This document shows positions 1 to 8,205 of a stretch of 41,986 nt of DNA, piece after piece. Where the stretch lies: contig JACPTX010000040.1 of the NCBI GenBank assembly GCA_016192545.1, positions 1-41,986 on the forward strand. Reading direction: 5' to 3'. Each line of letters starts with the position of its first letter. Within the stretch, counting starts at the first letter, position 1. The DNA is from Candidatus Omnitrophota bacterium (GTDB lineage Bacteria; Omnitrophota; Gorgyraeia; Aquiviventales; Aquiviventaceae). Position numbers and translations under genes: made by a program. The notes below the pieces were generated by a model. The model was not told where the DNA came from and did not search any database. It saw nothing but the letters and a program-made list of their open reading frames with translations.

Positions 1-501
1 CAGCCGGCTCTTCTTGATCATCGAGCCGACCGCCTCGCCCAGCCCCTGGCGGCGCCGGGCCCCGTCGCGGATCGCGCGGTTGATGAGCTGGCTCGTCTCC
101 CGCGCCATCCCGAAGGAGCCGTCGGCCAGCGCCGCCGCCACATCCTCGGAGGTCGAGCCCATGAACGCCAACTCGAAATCGTGGATGATGCCCGCCCCGT
201 TGAGGGCCAGCGCGGTCACCACCCTGCGCCGGATGAGGTGGATGAGCAACGGGTTGAGCCCCACCTTGATCACGTGGGCCCCCAGCATCCACAGCACGGG
301 CTTTTTCTGCCGGTGGGCCTGGACGATGGCCTCGACCACGGTGCGCAGGTGTTGGACCGCCAGGAAGTCCGGCAGCGACCGGTAGAACTCGCGGAAGGAG
401 AGGCCCTTCCGGCCGACCCGCGCGAAGGCTTCCCGGTTGACCTTGCTGCGGCGCGAGGCGAGGGGATAGGTCTTGAGCTTGGTAAAATCGAGGGTTGGCA
501 C
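1..501 (-). CDS. Conserved protein of unknown function, 3' end outside window
   Basis: The visible 167 codons start at GTG 501; an in-frame TAA lies four codons upstream, so the start is tightly limited. I do not recognise a named family. The protein is soluble and conserved-looking, with a GAHVIKVGLNPLLIHL stretch near residue 73, an NGAGIIHDFELAF stretch near residue 99 and GSTSEDV just after it. These glycine-rich and Asp/Glu-rich blocks suggest a ligand-binding fold, but no catalytic class can be named. It follows the envelope glycosyltransferase genes on the same strand, 52 bases after the tandem GT9 gene, with a GGGGTC palindrome pair between them. No clear Shine-Dalgarno sequence precedes the GTG. 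Confidence 0.75.
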   Translation of the reverse strand, partial: MPTLDFTKLKTYPLASRRSKVNREAFARVGRKGLSFREFYRSLPDFLAVQHLRTVVEAIVQAHRQKKPVLWMLGAHVIKVGLNPLLIHLIRRRVVTALALNGAGIIHDFELAFMGSTSEDVAAALADGSFGMARETSQLINRAIRDGARRRQGLGEAVGSMIKKSRL

Positions 502-537
502 GTTCAGATTTTAGCAAAGCCCGTCGGTGCTGTCTAG

Positions 538-576
538 TAAGGGGTCAGACCCCTCAGGGGTCTGACCCCTTTTTAC
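538..576. repeat. GGGGTC palindrome pair (REP-like), copy 1
   Basis: Two 13-bp palindromes, GGGGTCAGACCCC at 541-553 and GGGGTCTGACCCC at 557-569, are separated by three bases. The flanks extend the symmetry (AGTAA / TTACT with different A-run length). The last codons of the tandem GT9 gene and its TGA stop (556-554) lie inside the element. The same element occurs at 15821, 34282, 35938 and 40624. Confidence 0.9.
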
Positions 577-2686
577 TTAAGACCGAGATGGCGGCGGCGA
601 ACACTTCCTCGACGCTCAGCTCGGCGATCGCCGTGAAGCGGGACGGGTCGGACGTGTCCAGCACGACGTGGCGGGGTCCCAGTGGCCGCCAGCGAGTCGC
701 ATTCACCCCAGGCTGACAGCGGCCAAACAGCGCCACGACCGGCGTACCGACGGCGGCGGCGACGTGGACCGGGCCGGAGTCGTTGGACACCAGGAGCCGG
801 CAGCGGGCCAGCAGGACGGCCAACTCCCCCACCGACAGCGCGCCGGCCGCGTTCAGCGGACGGCGGCGCATCGCCTGCTCAACCGCGCGGGCATGCCGGG
901 CGTCGTCAGGCCCCGCGACCAGGACGACGCGCGCGCCGCAGGACTCGACCAGGCGGTCGGCCAGCTGCGCGAACCGCTCCGCCGGCCATCGCTTGGAGGC
1001 GTCGCTGGCCGAGGGGTGGAGGGCGACGAGCGGTGAGGCGCCGTCCACGCCGCGCTCCTGAAAGAGCCGCGCGACGCCCGCCTCGGCGGCCGGGTGAATC
1101 GGGACGTACGGGCTCAGGACGCGGGGCGGCTCGAGTCCCCCCGGCCCGCCGTCCGGGGCGGGGAGCACACGCAGCATCTCCACCGCGTACTCCGCTTCGT
1201 GCCTTGCCCCTTCCTGCTTGCGGTGCGGCACGCGATGCGTCAGGAGCCAGCCGCTCTTGCGGTCATACCCGATCCGCACCGGAATCCCGGCCAGCCACGG
1301 GATCCAGTGCGAGCGGTTGGTGGGATGCAGCACGAGCGCGGTGTCGAAGTGGTGGCGGCGCAGGCCGCGCGCAAACCGGATCGTGCTCAGGATGCCCCGG
1401 TGGCGGCCGTCCTTGTCATAGAGAAGAACCTCATTCACACACGGATTCCCCTCGACGAGCTCGCGGCAGACCGGCCTGACCATCATCGCGAGGAAGGCGC
1501 GCGGGTAGGCGTCCCGCAGCGCCTGCAGCACCGGCGTCGAGAGCACCACGTCGCCGATCCGATCGAGACGAATGACCAAAATCCGTTGATGGGCGGGTGA
1601 CGCCGAGGGGAGGTCTCCGCCGCCGGCCGCAGTCCCGTGAGGGACGAGGACGGCAGGCGGAGTCCCGAGGCGGCAGGACCCGCCCCCCGCCTTCTCCAAG
1701 ATGCCCTTGGCAGCACGATAGACCTCATCCACGCTCAGGAACCGCATGCACTCGTGATGGAACTCGCACAGCGCCTGCTCGCACGGGACGCAGAACAGCC
1801 GCCGCTGCAGCACGCGGGACCGCGCGCCGGTGGGGCCGTACTTCGCCGGGTCGGTCGGCCCGAACAGCGCCAGCACCGGGGTGCCCACCGCGCCGGCGAC
1901 GTGGAGCGAGGCCGAATCGTTGGTGATGACGAGGCTGGTCTGCCGCATGAGCGCGGCGAGCTGGCGGACCGTCGTGCATCCCGCCGCGTTGTGCGCCGGA
2001 TGGCGCATGCTCTTCAGGACCTCCTGGATGATCGGAGTCTCATCCGGCTCGCCGCTGAAAATGACCTCGACGCCGTCCTGCTCGATCAACTGGTCGGCCA
2101 CGTCGGCAAAGCGGTCCGCGTACCAGCGCTTGATGTGGCTCCGCGCGCCGGGACAGATGACGACCAGCCGGCCGTCCGTCGGCACTCCCCACCGCCTCCT
2201 CAGCAGCGTCTCGACCGCCGCCTCATCCTCCGGACTGATCCACATCGAAGAACGTTCGAGGTTCGAGGCTCCAGGTTCTAGGTCGTTCCCTCGAACCTTG
2301 AACCTCGAACCTAGAGCCATGTGTAATTTCCAGAGATGCCGTGTGCGCATATGGACAATCCGTTTCGGGACCGGCCAGAAATAGCGCCAGCAGCGCCAGG
2401 GCTTCCACACCAGCGGCAGCATCGTCTGGCGCAGGTCAATCAACAGATCCGGGCGCTGCCGCCAGACCAACCCGACGAGCCGCAGGCGCCCGATCCAGCC
2501 GCTGAACTCGTCCAGGGTGATCACCTGAGCCAGGCGCGGGTCATGCGCAAACAGCGCCTGGGCCCGGTCGCCGGCCAAGAGCGTCAGCTCGGCCTGCGGG
2601 AACCGCTGATGGAGCCGCTCGATGACCGGGCTCATCAGCACCGCATCCCCGACGTTGGACAATCCCACGACGAGAATCCGTCTCAT
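554..2686 (-). CDS. Tandem two-domain GT9 (heptosyltransferase-like) glycosyltransferase
   Basis: The 710-residue protein carries two complete GT9 (ADP-heptose:LPS heptosyltransferase) units. The first starts RILVVGLSNVGDAVLMSP and reaches about residue 340; the second starts RILVIRLDRIGDVVLSTP near 370 and runs to the end. Each has the donor-site pattern of the family (NDSASLHVAGAVGTPVLALFG; NDSGPVHVAAAVGTPVVALFG). Normal family members have about 340 residues, so this is a fusion. It probably adds two core sugars to lipopolysaccharide at the cytoplasmic face. The start overlaps the previous GT9 stop (ATGA). Repeat-derived stretches sit at residues 124-145 and in the Gly/Ala/Pro-rich linker, and the C-terminal KKGSDP plus stop come from a GGGGTC element. 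Confidence 0.9.
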   Translation of the reverse strand: MRRILVVGLSNVGDAVLMSPVIERLHQRFPQAELTLLAGDRAQALFAHDPRLAQVITLDEFSGWIGRLRLVGLVWRQRPDLLIDLRQTMLPLVWKPWRCWRYFWPVPKRIVHMRTRHLWKLHMALGSRFKVRGNDLEPGASNLERSSMWISPEDEAAVETLLRRRWGVPTDGRLVVICPGARSHIKRWYADRFADVADQLIEQDGVEVIFSGEPDETPIIQEVLKSMRHPAHNAAGCTTVRQLAALMRQTSLVITNDSASLHVAGAVGTPVLALFGPTDPAKYGPTGARSRVLQRRLFCVPCEQALCEFHHECMRFLSVDEVYRAAKGILEKAGGGSCRLGTPPAVLVPHGTAAGGGDLPSASPAHQRILVIRLDRIGDVVLSTPVLQALRDAYPRAFLAMMVRPVCRELVEGNPCVNEVLLYDKDGRHRGILSTIRFARGLRRHHFDTALVLHPTNRSHWIPWLAGIPVRIGYDRKSGWLLTHRVPHRKQEGARHEAEYAVEMLRVLPAPDGGPGGLEPPRVLSPYVPIHPAAEAGVARLFQERGVDGASPLVALHPSASDASKRWPAERFAQLADRLVESCGARVVLVAGPDDARHARAVEQAMRRRPLNAAGALSVGELAVLLARCRLLVSNDSGPVHVAAAVGTPVVALFGRCQPGVNATRWRPLGPRHVVLDTSDPSRFTAIAELSVEEVFAAAISVLSKKGSDP
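2253..2318. repeat. GGTTCGAGG-type clustered repeat inside a GT9 gene
   Basis: Degenerate GGTTC-NAGG units run in one direction in the first half (2255-2282) and in reverse complement in the second half (2289-2314), giving an overall inverted repeat. It is read in frame as about 22 residues (RFKVRGNDLEPGASNLE) that have no counterpart in other GT9 proteins I know. It looks like an insertion in the N-terminal acceptor domain. Confidence 0.75.
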
Positions 2687-3662
2687 CCCACGCCCTGCGC
2701 CAGCAATCGTTCGGCCGCCTCGTGCGCTTCGTCAACCGAAATCGCGTCCATCCCGGGATGGCGCGGGCGGTCCGGGTTGAAGCACGGGATCTGCGGGCAG
2801 CAGTCCGCGTGGTGAATCACGACGGTGCGCTCCGGAGCCCCCAGCGGTCCGGTGAACGCGGGCGACGTCGGGCCGTACAGCGCCACGACGGGACGCCGGA
2901 GGGCGCTGGCGATGTGCAGGACCCCGGTGTCGTTCGACACCACGACGCCGGCGCGCTCCAGGCACGCGGCCAGTTGGCGCAGCGTGGTCTGGCCGGCCAG
3001 CACGAGCGGCGGCACGCGCATCCGCCCGCTGATGCGCCGGATGAGCGGCTCGTCATCCGGCCCGCCGGTCAGCGCGATGGCGCGCCCCGGCCGCTGCGCG
3101 AGCCGGTCCGCCAACTCGGCAAACCGCTCCGGCGGCCACCGCTTATGCGGCCAGTTCGCGCCCGGGTGCAGGACGATCAGCGCCGCCTCCTCCGCCCATC
3201 CGCGCTCGCGCAGCCAAGCGCCGGCCGCGGTCCGCTCGTCGTCGCTGAGAAAATATTCGTAGGGGCCCGGCGGCTCGCCTGCGGCTCCCCGCACTTCCGT
3301 CGCCCACCCACCTGCCGGTGGGTACCCGGGCTCGGTCGGCGGCTCCAGCAGGCGCAGGTACACGTGGGCTTTGTGCGCGGGCGCGGCCGGGGCTTTGACG
3401 CGGTGCGTCAGCAGCCAGTTGCTCTTCGGGTGCTCGAATCCGATGCGGCGCGGGATGCCGGCCAGCGTCACCAGCAGCGTGCGCGTGAGGCTCTTGCGCA
3501 GGATGAAGGCGGCGTCGAACCGTTCCGCCCGCAGCACGGCGATGAGCGCGCGCTTGCCCCGGAAGCTGCGGTGGAGGCCGCCCTCGTCATAGACCAGGAA
3601 CTCGTCGAAGTTCGGGTTATTCGCAACCAGTTGGGCACCACGACGAGCAACCGCTCAGCCAT
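2683..3662 (-). pseudogene. GT9 (WaaF-like) glycosyltransferase with internal deletion and frameshift
   Basis: Translation from ATG 3662 gives MAERLLVVVPNWL, the normal GT9 N-terminus, and then runs out of frame. In the next frame the protein resumes directly at VANNPNFDEFLVYDEGGLHRS and continues to a normal GT9 C-terminus (WPPERFAELADRLA; VSNDTGVLHIASALRRPVVAL). About 40 residues expected between NWL and VANNP (the G-D-x-x-M-x-T-P helix and following strand) are missing, with a frame change. The intact downstream frame could be translated only from a GTG/ATG near 3537, without a complete N-terminal domain. The start overlaps the upstream GT4 stop (ATGGCTGA), so expression coupling is intact. 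Either decay or an assembly collapse explains it. Confidence 0.8.
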
Positions 3663-4806
3663 GCCGTTGCCCCACACACGCCTGATACACCTGCTCGACC
3701 TGCGTCACCACCCGCTCGAAATCGTAGCGCGTGCGCGCGGTCTCCTGCGCGCAAGCGGCAAGCTGACCCGCCAGCGCGCCGTCCTGCATGATTCGCACAA
3801 TCGCATCCGCCAACGCCTGCGGGTCGTCCGGCTCGACCAGCAGCCCGGCCTGGCTCTCTTCCAGCGCCCACGTCGAGCCGCCGCCCCGCCGCACCGCGAC
3901 GATGGGCCGCCGGCTCGCCATCGCTTCCAGCAGCGACAGCCCGAATCCCTCTTCGGTCGCCGGCATGAAGACAAAGCAATCCATAAGCGCCAGTGCGGCG
4001 CGCGTGTCAGGCAGCGTCCCGGCGAACCGCACTGCGCGCTGGATGCCAAGCTGCGACGCCACGCGCTCGAGCCGGGCCCGCTGCGGGCCGTCTCCGACGA
4101 TGAGCAGGGAGGCGTCCGGCGTCTGCGAGCGCAGCGAGTCCCGAGCAGAGTCGAGGGATGACACGACTCGCCGGAACGCTTCAAGCAAGTGGTCAACGCC
4201 CTTGCTCGGCACGAGGCGCGCCACGGTGCCGATGATCGGCCCAGCATGGTCCAGGTTCAGCCGCGCGCGCAGCGCCTGCACCTCCGCGGCGCCCGCCGGG
4301 GCTGCGAACCTCGCGGCGTCGATGCCGTGCGGGATCAGGTGGATGCGGGACTCCGGCACCCGGAACACCGCCTGCAGATGATCCGCCACCGGCCGGCTGA
4401 TCGCGATGGTCCGCGTCCCGGTGCACGGCCACCATCGTCGAGACAACCTCCGCCGATAGAACCCGTGCCACGTCGTGACGTACGGAATCCCATGGCGGCG
4501 CCAGAGCCCATGGGCCACGACCTGCGCGACGCGGGTGTGCGCGTGGATCACGTCTACGGTCTGCCTGGCGAGCAAGCCGTCCAGTTGGCGGGCGGCGCGC
4601 CAGACCTGTGGGCTGAACTCCGCGCTCGTCGCCAGCGGCGCCTCCCAGTGTGTCAGACCATCGCGCGCGCACCGCGAGGCCAGCGCCCCGCCGCCCGACG
4701 CCACCACGACCTGGTGCCCGCGCCGGGCGAGCGCTTCGGCGAGACTCACCACATACGTGGTGATGCCCCCGACATTCAGATGTGACGTGATGTGCAACAC
4801 TCGCAT
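3655..4806 (-). CDS. Glycosyltransferase family 4
   Basis: The 383-residue protein has the GT4 GT-B layout: an N-terminal glycine-rich loop (HLNVGGITTYVVSLAEAL), a middle TWHGFY segment, and a C-terminal donor domain with GTVARLVPSKGVDHLLEAF, IVGDGPQRARLE and the E-x7-E motif (ATEEGFGLSLLEAMA). It should transfer a nucleotide-activated sugar to a lipopolysaccharide or glycan intermediate. A stretch SSLDSARDSLRS between the donor-domain helix and IVGDG is encoded by a short CGACTC-type repeat at 4131-4158 and looks like an insertion. It lies between a secreted SRPBCC protein gene and the damaged GT9 gene. Acceptor and donor sugar cannot be read from sequence. Confidence 0.92.
   Translation of the reverse strand: MRVLHITSHLNVGGITTYVVSLAEALARRGHQVVVASGGGALASRCARDGLTHWEAPLATSAEFSPQVWRAARQLDGLLARQTVDVIHAHTRVAQVVAHGLWRRHGIPYVTTWHGFYRRRLSRRWWPCTGTRTIAISRPVADHLQAVFRVPESRIHLIPHGIDAARFAAPAGAAEVQALRARLNLDHAGPIIGTVARLVPSKGVDHLLEAFRRVVSSLDSARDSLRSQTPDASLLIVGDGPQRARLERVASQLGIQRAVRFAGTLPDTRAALALMDCFVFMPATEEGFGLSLLEAMASRRPIVAVRRGGGSTWALEESQAGLLVEPDDPQALADAIVRIMQDGALAGQLAACAQETARTRYDFERVVTQVEQVYQACVGQRHG
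4131..4158. repeat. CGACTC-type short element inside GT4 gene
   Basis: The minus-strand text CCCTCGACTCTGCTCGGGAC closely matches an element at 30162-30210 in the giant gene (plus strand CCCTTCGACTCGGCTCG). Here it encodes LDSARDSLRS, which interrupts an otherwise normal GT4 donor domain. Confidence 0.55.
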
Positions 4807-4836
4807 GAGCAGGCTACAGGTACGCGTTCCCCGGGG

Positions 4837-5433
4837 TCATGGGAAACGGAGGCAGCGTTGAATGACCGCCTCGATACCGTGCATCAGCATATGCTTCACC
4901 ACAATGCGCATCACCCATTGGGGCATGTAAAAGGCCGGCTCGATGCCCACCTGGTGATGCACCTGCGTGCCTTCCGCATGATCCTCGATCCGCCAGAACC
5001 CCTCGAAATGCTTGAAATCGCCCTCGAAGGCCTCGAACGTGATCTCGCGCAAGGGCGTCTCATGGACGCGAAAGGTCACGGAGAAGCGCCGATGGAAGAT
5101 GCCTAAGCCGCCGCGGCCTTCCTGATGGAGGATCTTGTCATCTCCGTCTTGGCGGATCAGACGGCTCTCCGTCACGAACGGGACGATCTCCTCGAGATGG
5201 TCGTAATCCGACAGCACGTCCCACACCCTCGAGGGGGCTTGGGGAATGACGCAGATGACCTCCACCCCTGATGGACGGCCCGGCGCTTCGCGGAGCGTCA
5301 CGGGGATCGTCTGCGACTCCACCCGAATGAGGCGGGCATCGGCATCGTGTGGCGGCACACGCTGAGCCGCGGCCAGGCCGACTTCTCCCAGCAGGACCAC
5401 GACCGCCGAGGAGAGCGCGACCGCCCGCCTCAT
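4837..5433 (-). CDS. Secreted SRPBCC (polyketide cyclase/COQ10-like) protein
   Basis: Starting at ATG 5433 (ATGA overlap with the yceI stop), the protein begins with a signal peptide MRRAVALSSAVVVLLGEVGLAAA and continues as a START/SRPBCC lipid-binding domain. Typical strands are visible: VEVICVIPQAPSRVWDVLSDYDHLEEIVPF, then FKHFEGFWRIEDHAEGTQV and a long C-terminal helix (MRIVVKHMLMHGIEAVI). Family members bind hydrophobic ligands. The gene sits in an envelope cluster and is coupled to a secreted YceI protein, so a periplasmic role in handling a lipid or isoprenoid is plausible but inferred. An upstream in-frame GTG at 5448 is less likely because it lengthens the signal peptide. Confidence 0.85.
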   Translation of the reverse strand: MRRAVALSSAVVVLLGEVGLAAAQRVPPHDADARLIRVESQTIPVTLREAPGRPSGVEVICVIPQAPSRVWDVLSDYDHLEEIVPFVTESRLIRQDGDDKILHQEGRGGLGIFHRRFSVTFRVHETPLREITFEAFEGDFKHFEGFWRIEDHAEGTQVHHQVGIEPAFYMPQWVMRIVVKHMLMHGIEAVIQRCLRFP

Positions 5434-6023
5434 GGCTGGCGCGTCCACCGACTGGCAAACTCCACGCGTACCTGCTTGCGCACGCGCACCAGTCCCAGCA
5501 TCAGGGCGGGAGGCCGCAAGGCAAATGCGCTCGTCGTCAAGAGCAGCTCGCCGGACGCCTCGATCAGCTCAGGAGTCACCGTGGCCACCACCTCGAAGGC
5601 GACCGGCTGCTCCATCGCTCGAATCTGCAGCCGCCCCTCCACACGATAGCGCCGAGCGCCGGAGGCATCGGGAAGATTGAGAGAGAGCGGAGCCAGTCTC
5701 GTCAGCACGCAGCGGATGACCGGGTAGGACGCCACCTCAAACATCTCCCACATGTCCTGGTCTCGCCTAGCATGGTCCGTCGTCAACGCCCCCGCCGAAA
5801 TCAGGATCTCCGCCGGGCGAAGCAATTGGCCGTGCGCCGGATCGAAGTCCAGGCGTCCTTGCAGCGCCTGGGCCCGGCCGCGAAACCGATGTCCCATGGC
5901 CGACCCGGTAAACTGCACGCGGCTGTGCTCCTGATCCAACACATACGTCGTGGGCGCGGCCCAGGATGGGCCAGGCCCGCTGAACAACCCCACGGCAACG
6001 AGCACGCCAACCCCTGCACGCAT
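5430..6023 (-). CDS. Secreted YceI-family lipid-binding protein
   Basis: From ATG 6023 the product has a signal peptide (MRAGVGVLVAVGLFSGPGPSWA) followed by a YceI-like beta barrel: TYVLDQEHSRVQFTGSAMGHRFRG, then a long run of strands with DQDMWEMFEVASYPVIRC and a C-terminal half ending in basic strands. YceI proteins bind polyisoprenoid chains in the periplasm. A TTG at 6050 would start earlier but adds a charged segment that spoils the signal peptide. It lies 13 bases after the GT4-GT9 gene and is translationally coupled to the SRPBCC gene. The two secreted lipid-pocket proteins may act together. Confidence 0.88.
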   Translation of the reverse strand: MRAGVGVLVAVGLFSGPGPSWAAPTTYVLDQEHSRVQFTGSAMGHRFRGRAQALQGRLDFDPAHGQLLRPAEILISAGALTTDHARRDQDMWEMFEVASYPVIRCVLTRLAPLSLNLPDASGARRYRVEGRLQIRAMEQPVAFEVVATVTPELIEASGELLLTTSAFALRPPALMLGLVRVRKQVRVEFASRWTRQP

Positions 6024-6036
6024 CGGCTCTGCCCGA

Positions 6037-8190
6037 CTAAACCGGCTCAACGGGCCTAACGAATTGCGTCGGTTTCATAAGATCAGTGATGGCTTGCGTC
6101 ACTTCTTCCACGGTGATGCGCTTCATGCAGGCGTGGGTGATGGTGCGGCAGCGCGTCGAGTAGCACGGGCTGCAGAAGACATCGCGCTTGAGCACGCGAA
6201 TCTGCGCGGCCGGCGGGACGTGGCGCGCCGGATCGGTCGGGCCGAACAGCGCGACGGCCGGGGTACCCATGGCGGCGGCCAGATGCAGGGGCGCGGAGTC
6301 CAGCGTCACGAACGCCTGGCAGCGGCGGATCAGGCAGGCCAGCTCCATCAGCCGCGTCTTGCCGACGGCGACGATCGGCTTGGATTTCGTCAGGCGCAGC
6401 AACTGTTCGCCCAGCCCGGCCTCGGCCGGACTGCCGGTCACCACTACCTGGCAGCCCTGCTCCGCCAGCCGGTCGCACAGCGCGGCCCATCGCGCCGGCT
6501 CCCACCGTTTGGTCGCCCAGCGCGCGCTGCCGCCCGGATGCACGCCGATGAGCGGCCGGGACGGGTCAATGCCGGCGTCGTGCAGGAGCTGGGCCACCTG
6601 CTGCTCGTCCGTCTCGGAAGGCCATAACTCCAGCGCCTCGCCATCGAGCGCCACGCCGGCCGCCTGCAGCAGAGGTTGCTGGTGCGACACCGGGGACATC
6701 GGCGCGCGGGGCAATGCCACCGGACGGCTCAGCAGGCGCCCCCACCGGCGGTCATAGCCGACCCGCGTCGGAATCCCGGCCAGCCACGCCAGCGCGTGCG
6801 TCAGCCGGCTGTTCTGCAAGTCAATGGACCGATCGAACCCCGCGCGTTTCAATCGGCGCGCAAACCGCCACGCGCCGAGCGGCCCGCGGTCTTTGCGGGT
6901 CGGATCATAGACCACCACCTCATTGACGTGCGGACAGCGCGCCACCGCGTCATACACCGGACGGCCGACGGCCAGCGCGATGAAGGCATCCGGAAACCGC
7001 CGGCGGATCGCCCGCAGGCTCGGCGTGGCCAGGACCACGTCGCCCAGCGCGCTCAGCTTCCAGATGAGGACGCGGGGTGCGGTCAGGCACTCCTGATAGA
7101 GCGCGAGGGTGTCGTCCACCATCCGATCCACCGTGAACCGTTCCTCGACGCGCCGCCGTCCCTGCTCGATGAGCAAGGCGCGCAAGGCGTCATCGTCCAT
7201 CAACTGGCGGACCGCCCGGGCGATGGCACCCGGGTCGCGCGGCGGCACGAGCAGGCCGGTCCGGCCGTCCTCGATCACCTCGGCCAGCGCGCCGAGACGG
7301 GAGGCGATGACCGGCACCCCGACGGCCTGTGATTCGAGGACGCTGCGCCCGAACGACTCAGGATACACCGACGGCACGAGGACGACGTCCAGCCCGCGCA
7401 GGCAGGCCGGCACGTCGCCGCGCGCGCCCTGCCACTCGACGGCCTGCTCCACGCCGAGCGACTGCGCCAGCTCCACGAGCCGCAGGCGCAGCTGCCCCCC
7501 CGGCAGCCGTCGGGGTCGGGGCGGCGGGGCGCCGCCGATGATGCACAGCGTGGCCGGCACGCCCTGCTGGTGCAACTGTTGGAGTGCGTGGAGCGCGATC
7601 TCATGTCCCTTCAACGCGGTCAGGCGGCCGATGACGCCGATGCGCCACGGTCCCTCGCCCCGGCCGTCCGGTGACCGTGGCCGGGGCTGACGGAACTCAA
7701 ACTGTGTGAGGTCCACCCCGCGCGGGATGATGCGCAGGCGCTCCGGCGGAAGATGGAACTGGTCGATGAGGTACCGTCCCAGCGCCTCTGAGGGCGCGAT
7801 GACGGTGCGCCCCCAGGTCATGACGCGCGAGGCCGGATGCGGCGCATAGAAACCGTGGCACGTGGTGAGGAACGGGATGCCGGTCCGCCGGCACGCCAGG
7901 AACCCGGCCCAGGCGGGGACCCGCGAGCGGGCATGCACGAGGTCCACCTGGGCCTCCCGGATCAGCTGCGTGAGCGTCGGCACGGCCTGCAGGATTGACC
8001 ACGGAGATTTCCGGTTGACGGGGATGGTGTAGTGTTTCGCGCCCAGGCGCATGAGCTCCTCCACCAGCCGCCCGCCCGAGGACACGACGCTGACACGATG
8101 CCCCCGGCTGATGAGCCCGCGCGCCAGGTCGAGGACCCCGCGTTCGACGCCGCCCACGTCAAGGGCAGGAACCAACTGTAAGATATGCAT
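6037..8190 (-). CDS. GT4-GT9 fusion glycosyltransferase
   Basis: The 717-residue protein joins two different GT-B enzymes. Residues 1-375 are GT4 (VPALDVGGVERGVLDLARGL; TTCHGFYAPHPASRVM; IGVIGRLTALKGHEIALHAL; E-x7-E region SVYPESFGRSVLESQA). Residues 378-717 are GT9 heptosyltransferase-like (VLIWKLSALGDVVLATPSLR; LDSAPLHLAAAMGTPAVALFG; C-terminal cysteine cluster CSPCYSTRC). Both halves look complete, with glycine-rich loops and donor-binding motifs. A single chain could add two successive sugars to a lipopolysaccharide core. The gene starts 15 bases after the LpxL-type gene ends, within the same operon. Confidence 0.92.
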   Translation of the reverse strand: MHILQLVPALDVGGVERGVLDLARGLISRGHRVSVVSSGGRLVEELMRLGAKHYTIPVNRKSPWSILQAVPTLTQLIREAQVDLVHARSRVPAWAGFLACRRTGIPFLTTCHGFYAPHPASRVMTWGRTVIAPSEALGRYLIDQFHLPPERLRIIPRGVDLTQFEFRQPRPRSPDGRGEGPWRIGVIGRLTALKGHEIALHALQQLHQQGVPATLCIIGGAPPPRPRRLPGGQLRLRLVELAQSLGVEQAVEWQGARGDVPACLRGLDVVLVPSVYPESFGRSVLESQAVGVPVIASRLGALAEVIEDGRTGLLVPPRDPGAIARAVRQLMDDDALRALLIEQGRRRVEERFTVDRMVDDTLALYQECLTAPRVLIWKLSALGDVVLATPSLRAIRRRFPDAFIALAVGRPVYDAVARCPHVNEVVVYDPTRKDRGPLGAWRFARRLKRAGFDRSIDLQNSRLTHALAWLAGIPTRVGYDRRWGRLLSRPVALPRAPMSPVSHQQPLLQAAGVALDGEALELWPSETDEQQVAQLLHDAGIDPSRPLIGVHPGGSARWATKRWEPARWAALCDRLAEQGCQVVVTGSPAEAGLGEQLLRLTKSKPIVAVGKTRLMELACLIRRCQAFVTLDSAPLHLAAAMGTPAVALFGPTDPARHVPPAAQIRVLKRDVFCSPCYSTRCRTITHACMKRITVEEVTQAITDLMKPTQFVRPVEPV

Positions 8191-8205
8191 GGGTGCGATG
8201 GGTTG

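Noticed and set aside
541-576. GGGGTC palindromes as Rho-independent terminators
   Set aside because: The T-run follows the hairpin only on the plus strand at copies 1 and 5, while the genes run on the minus strand, and other copies lie inside genes.
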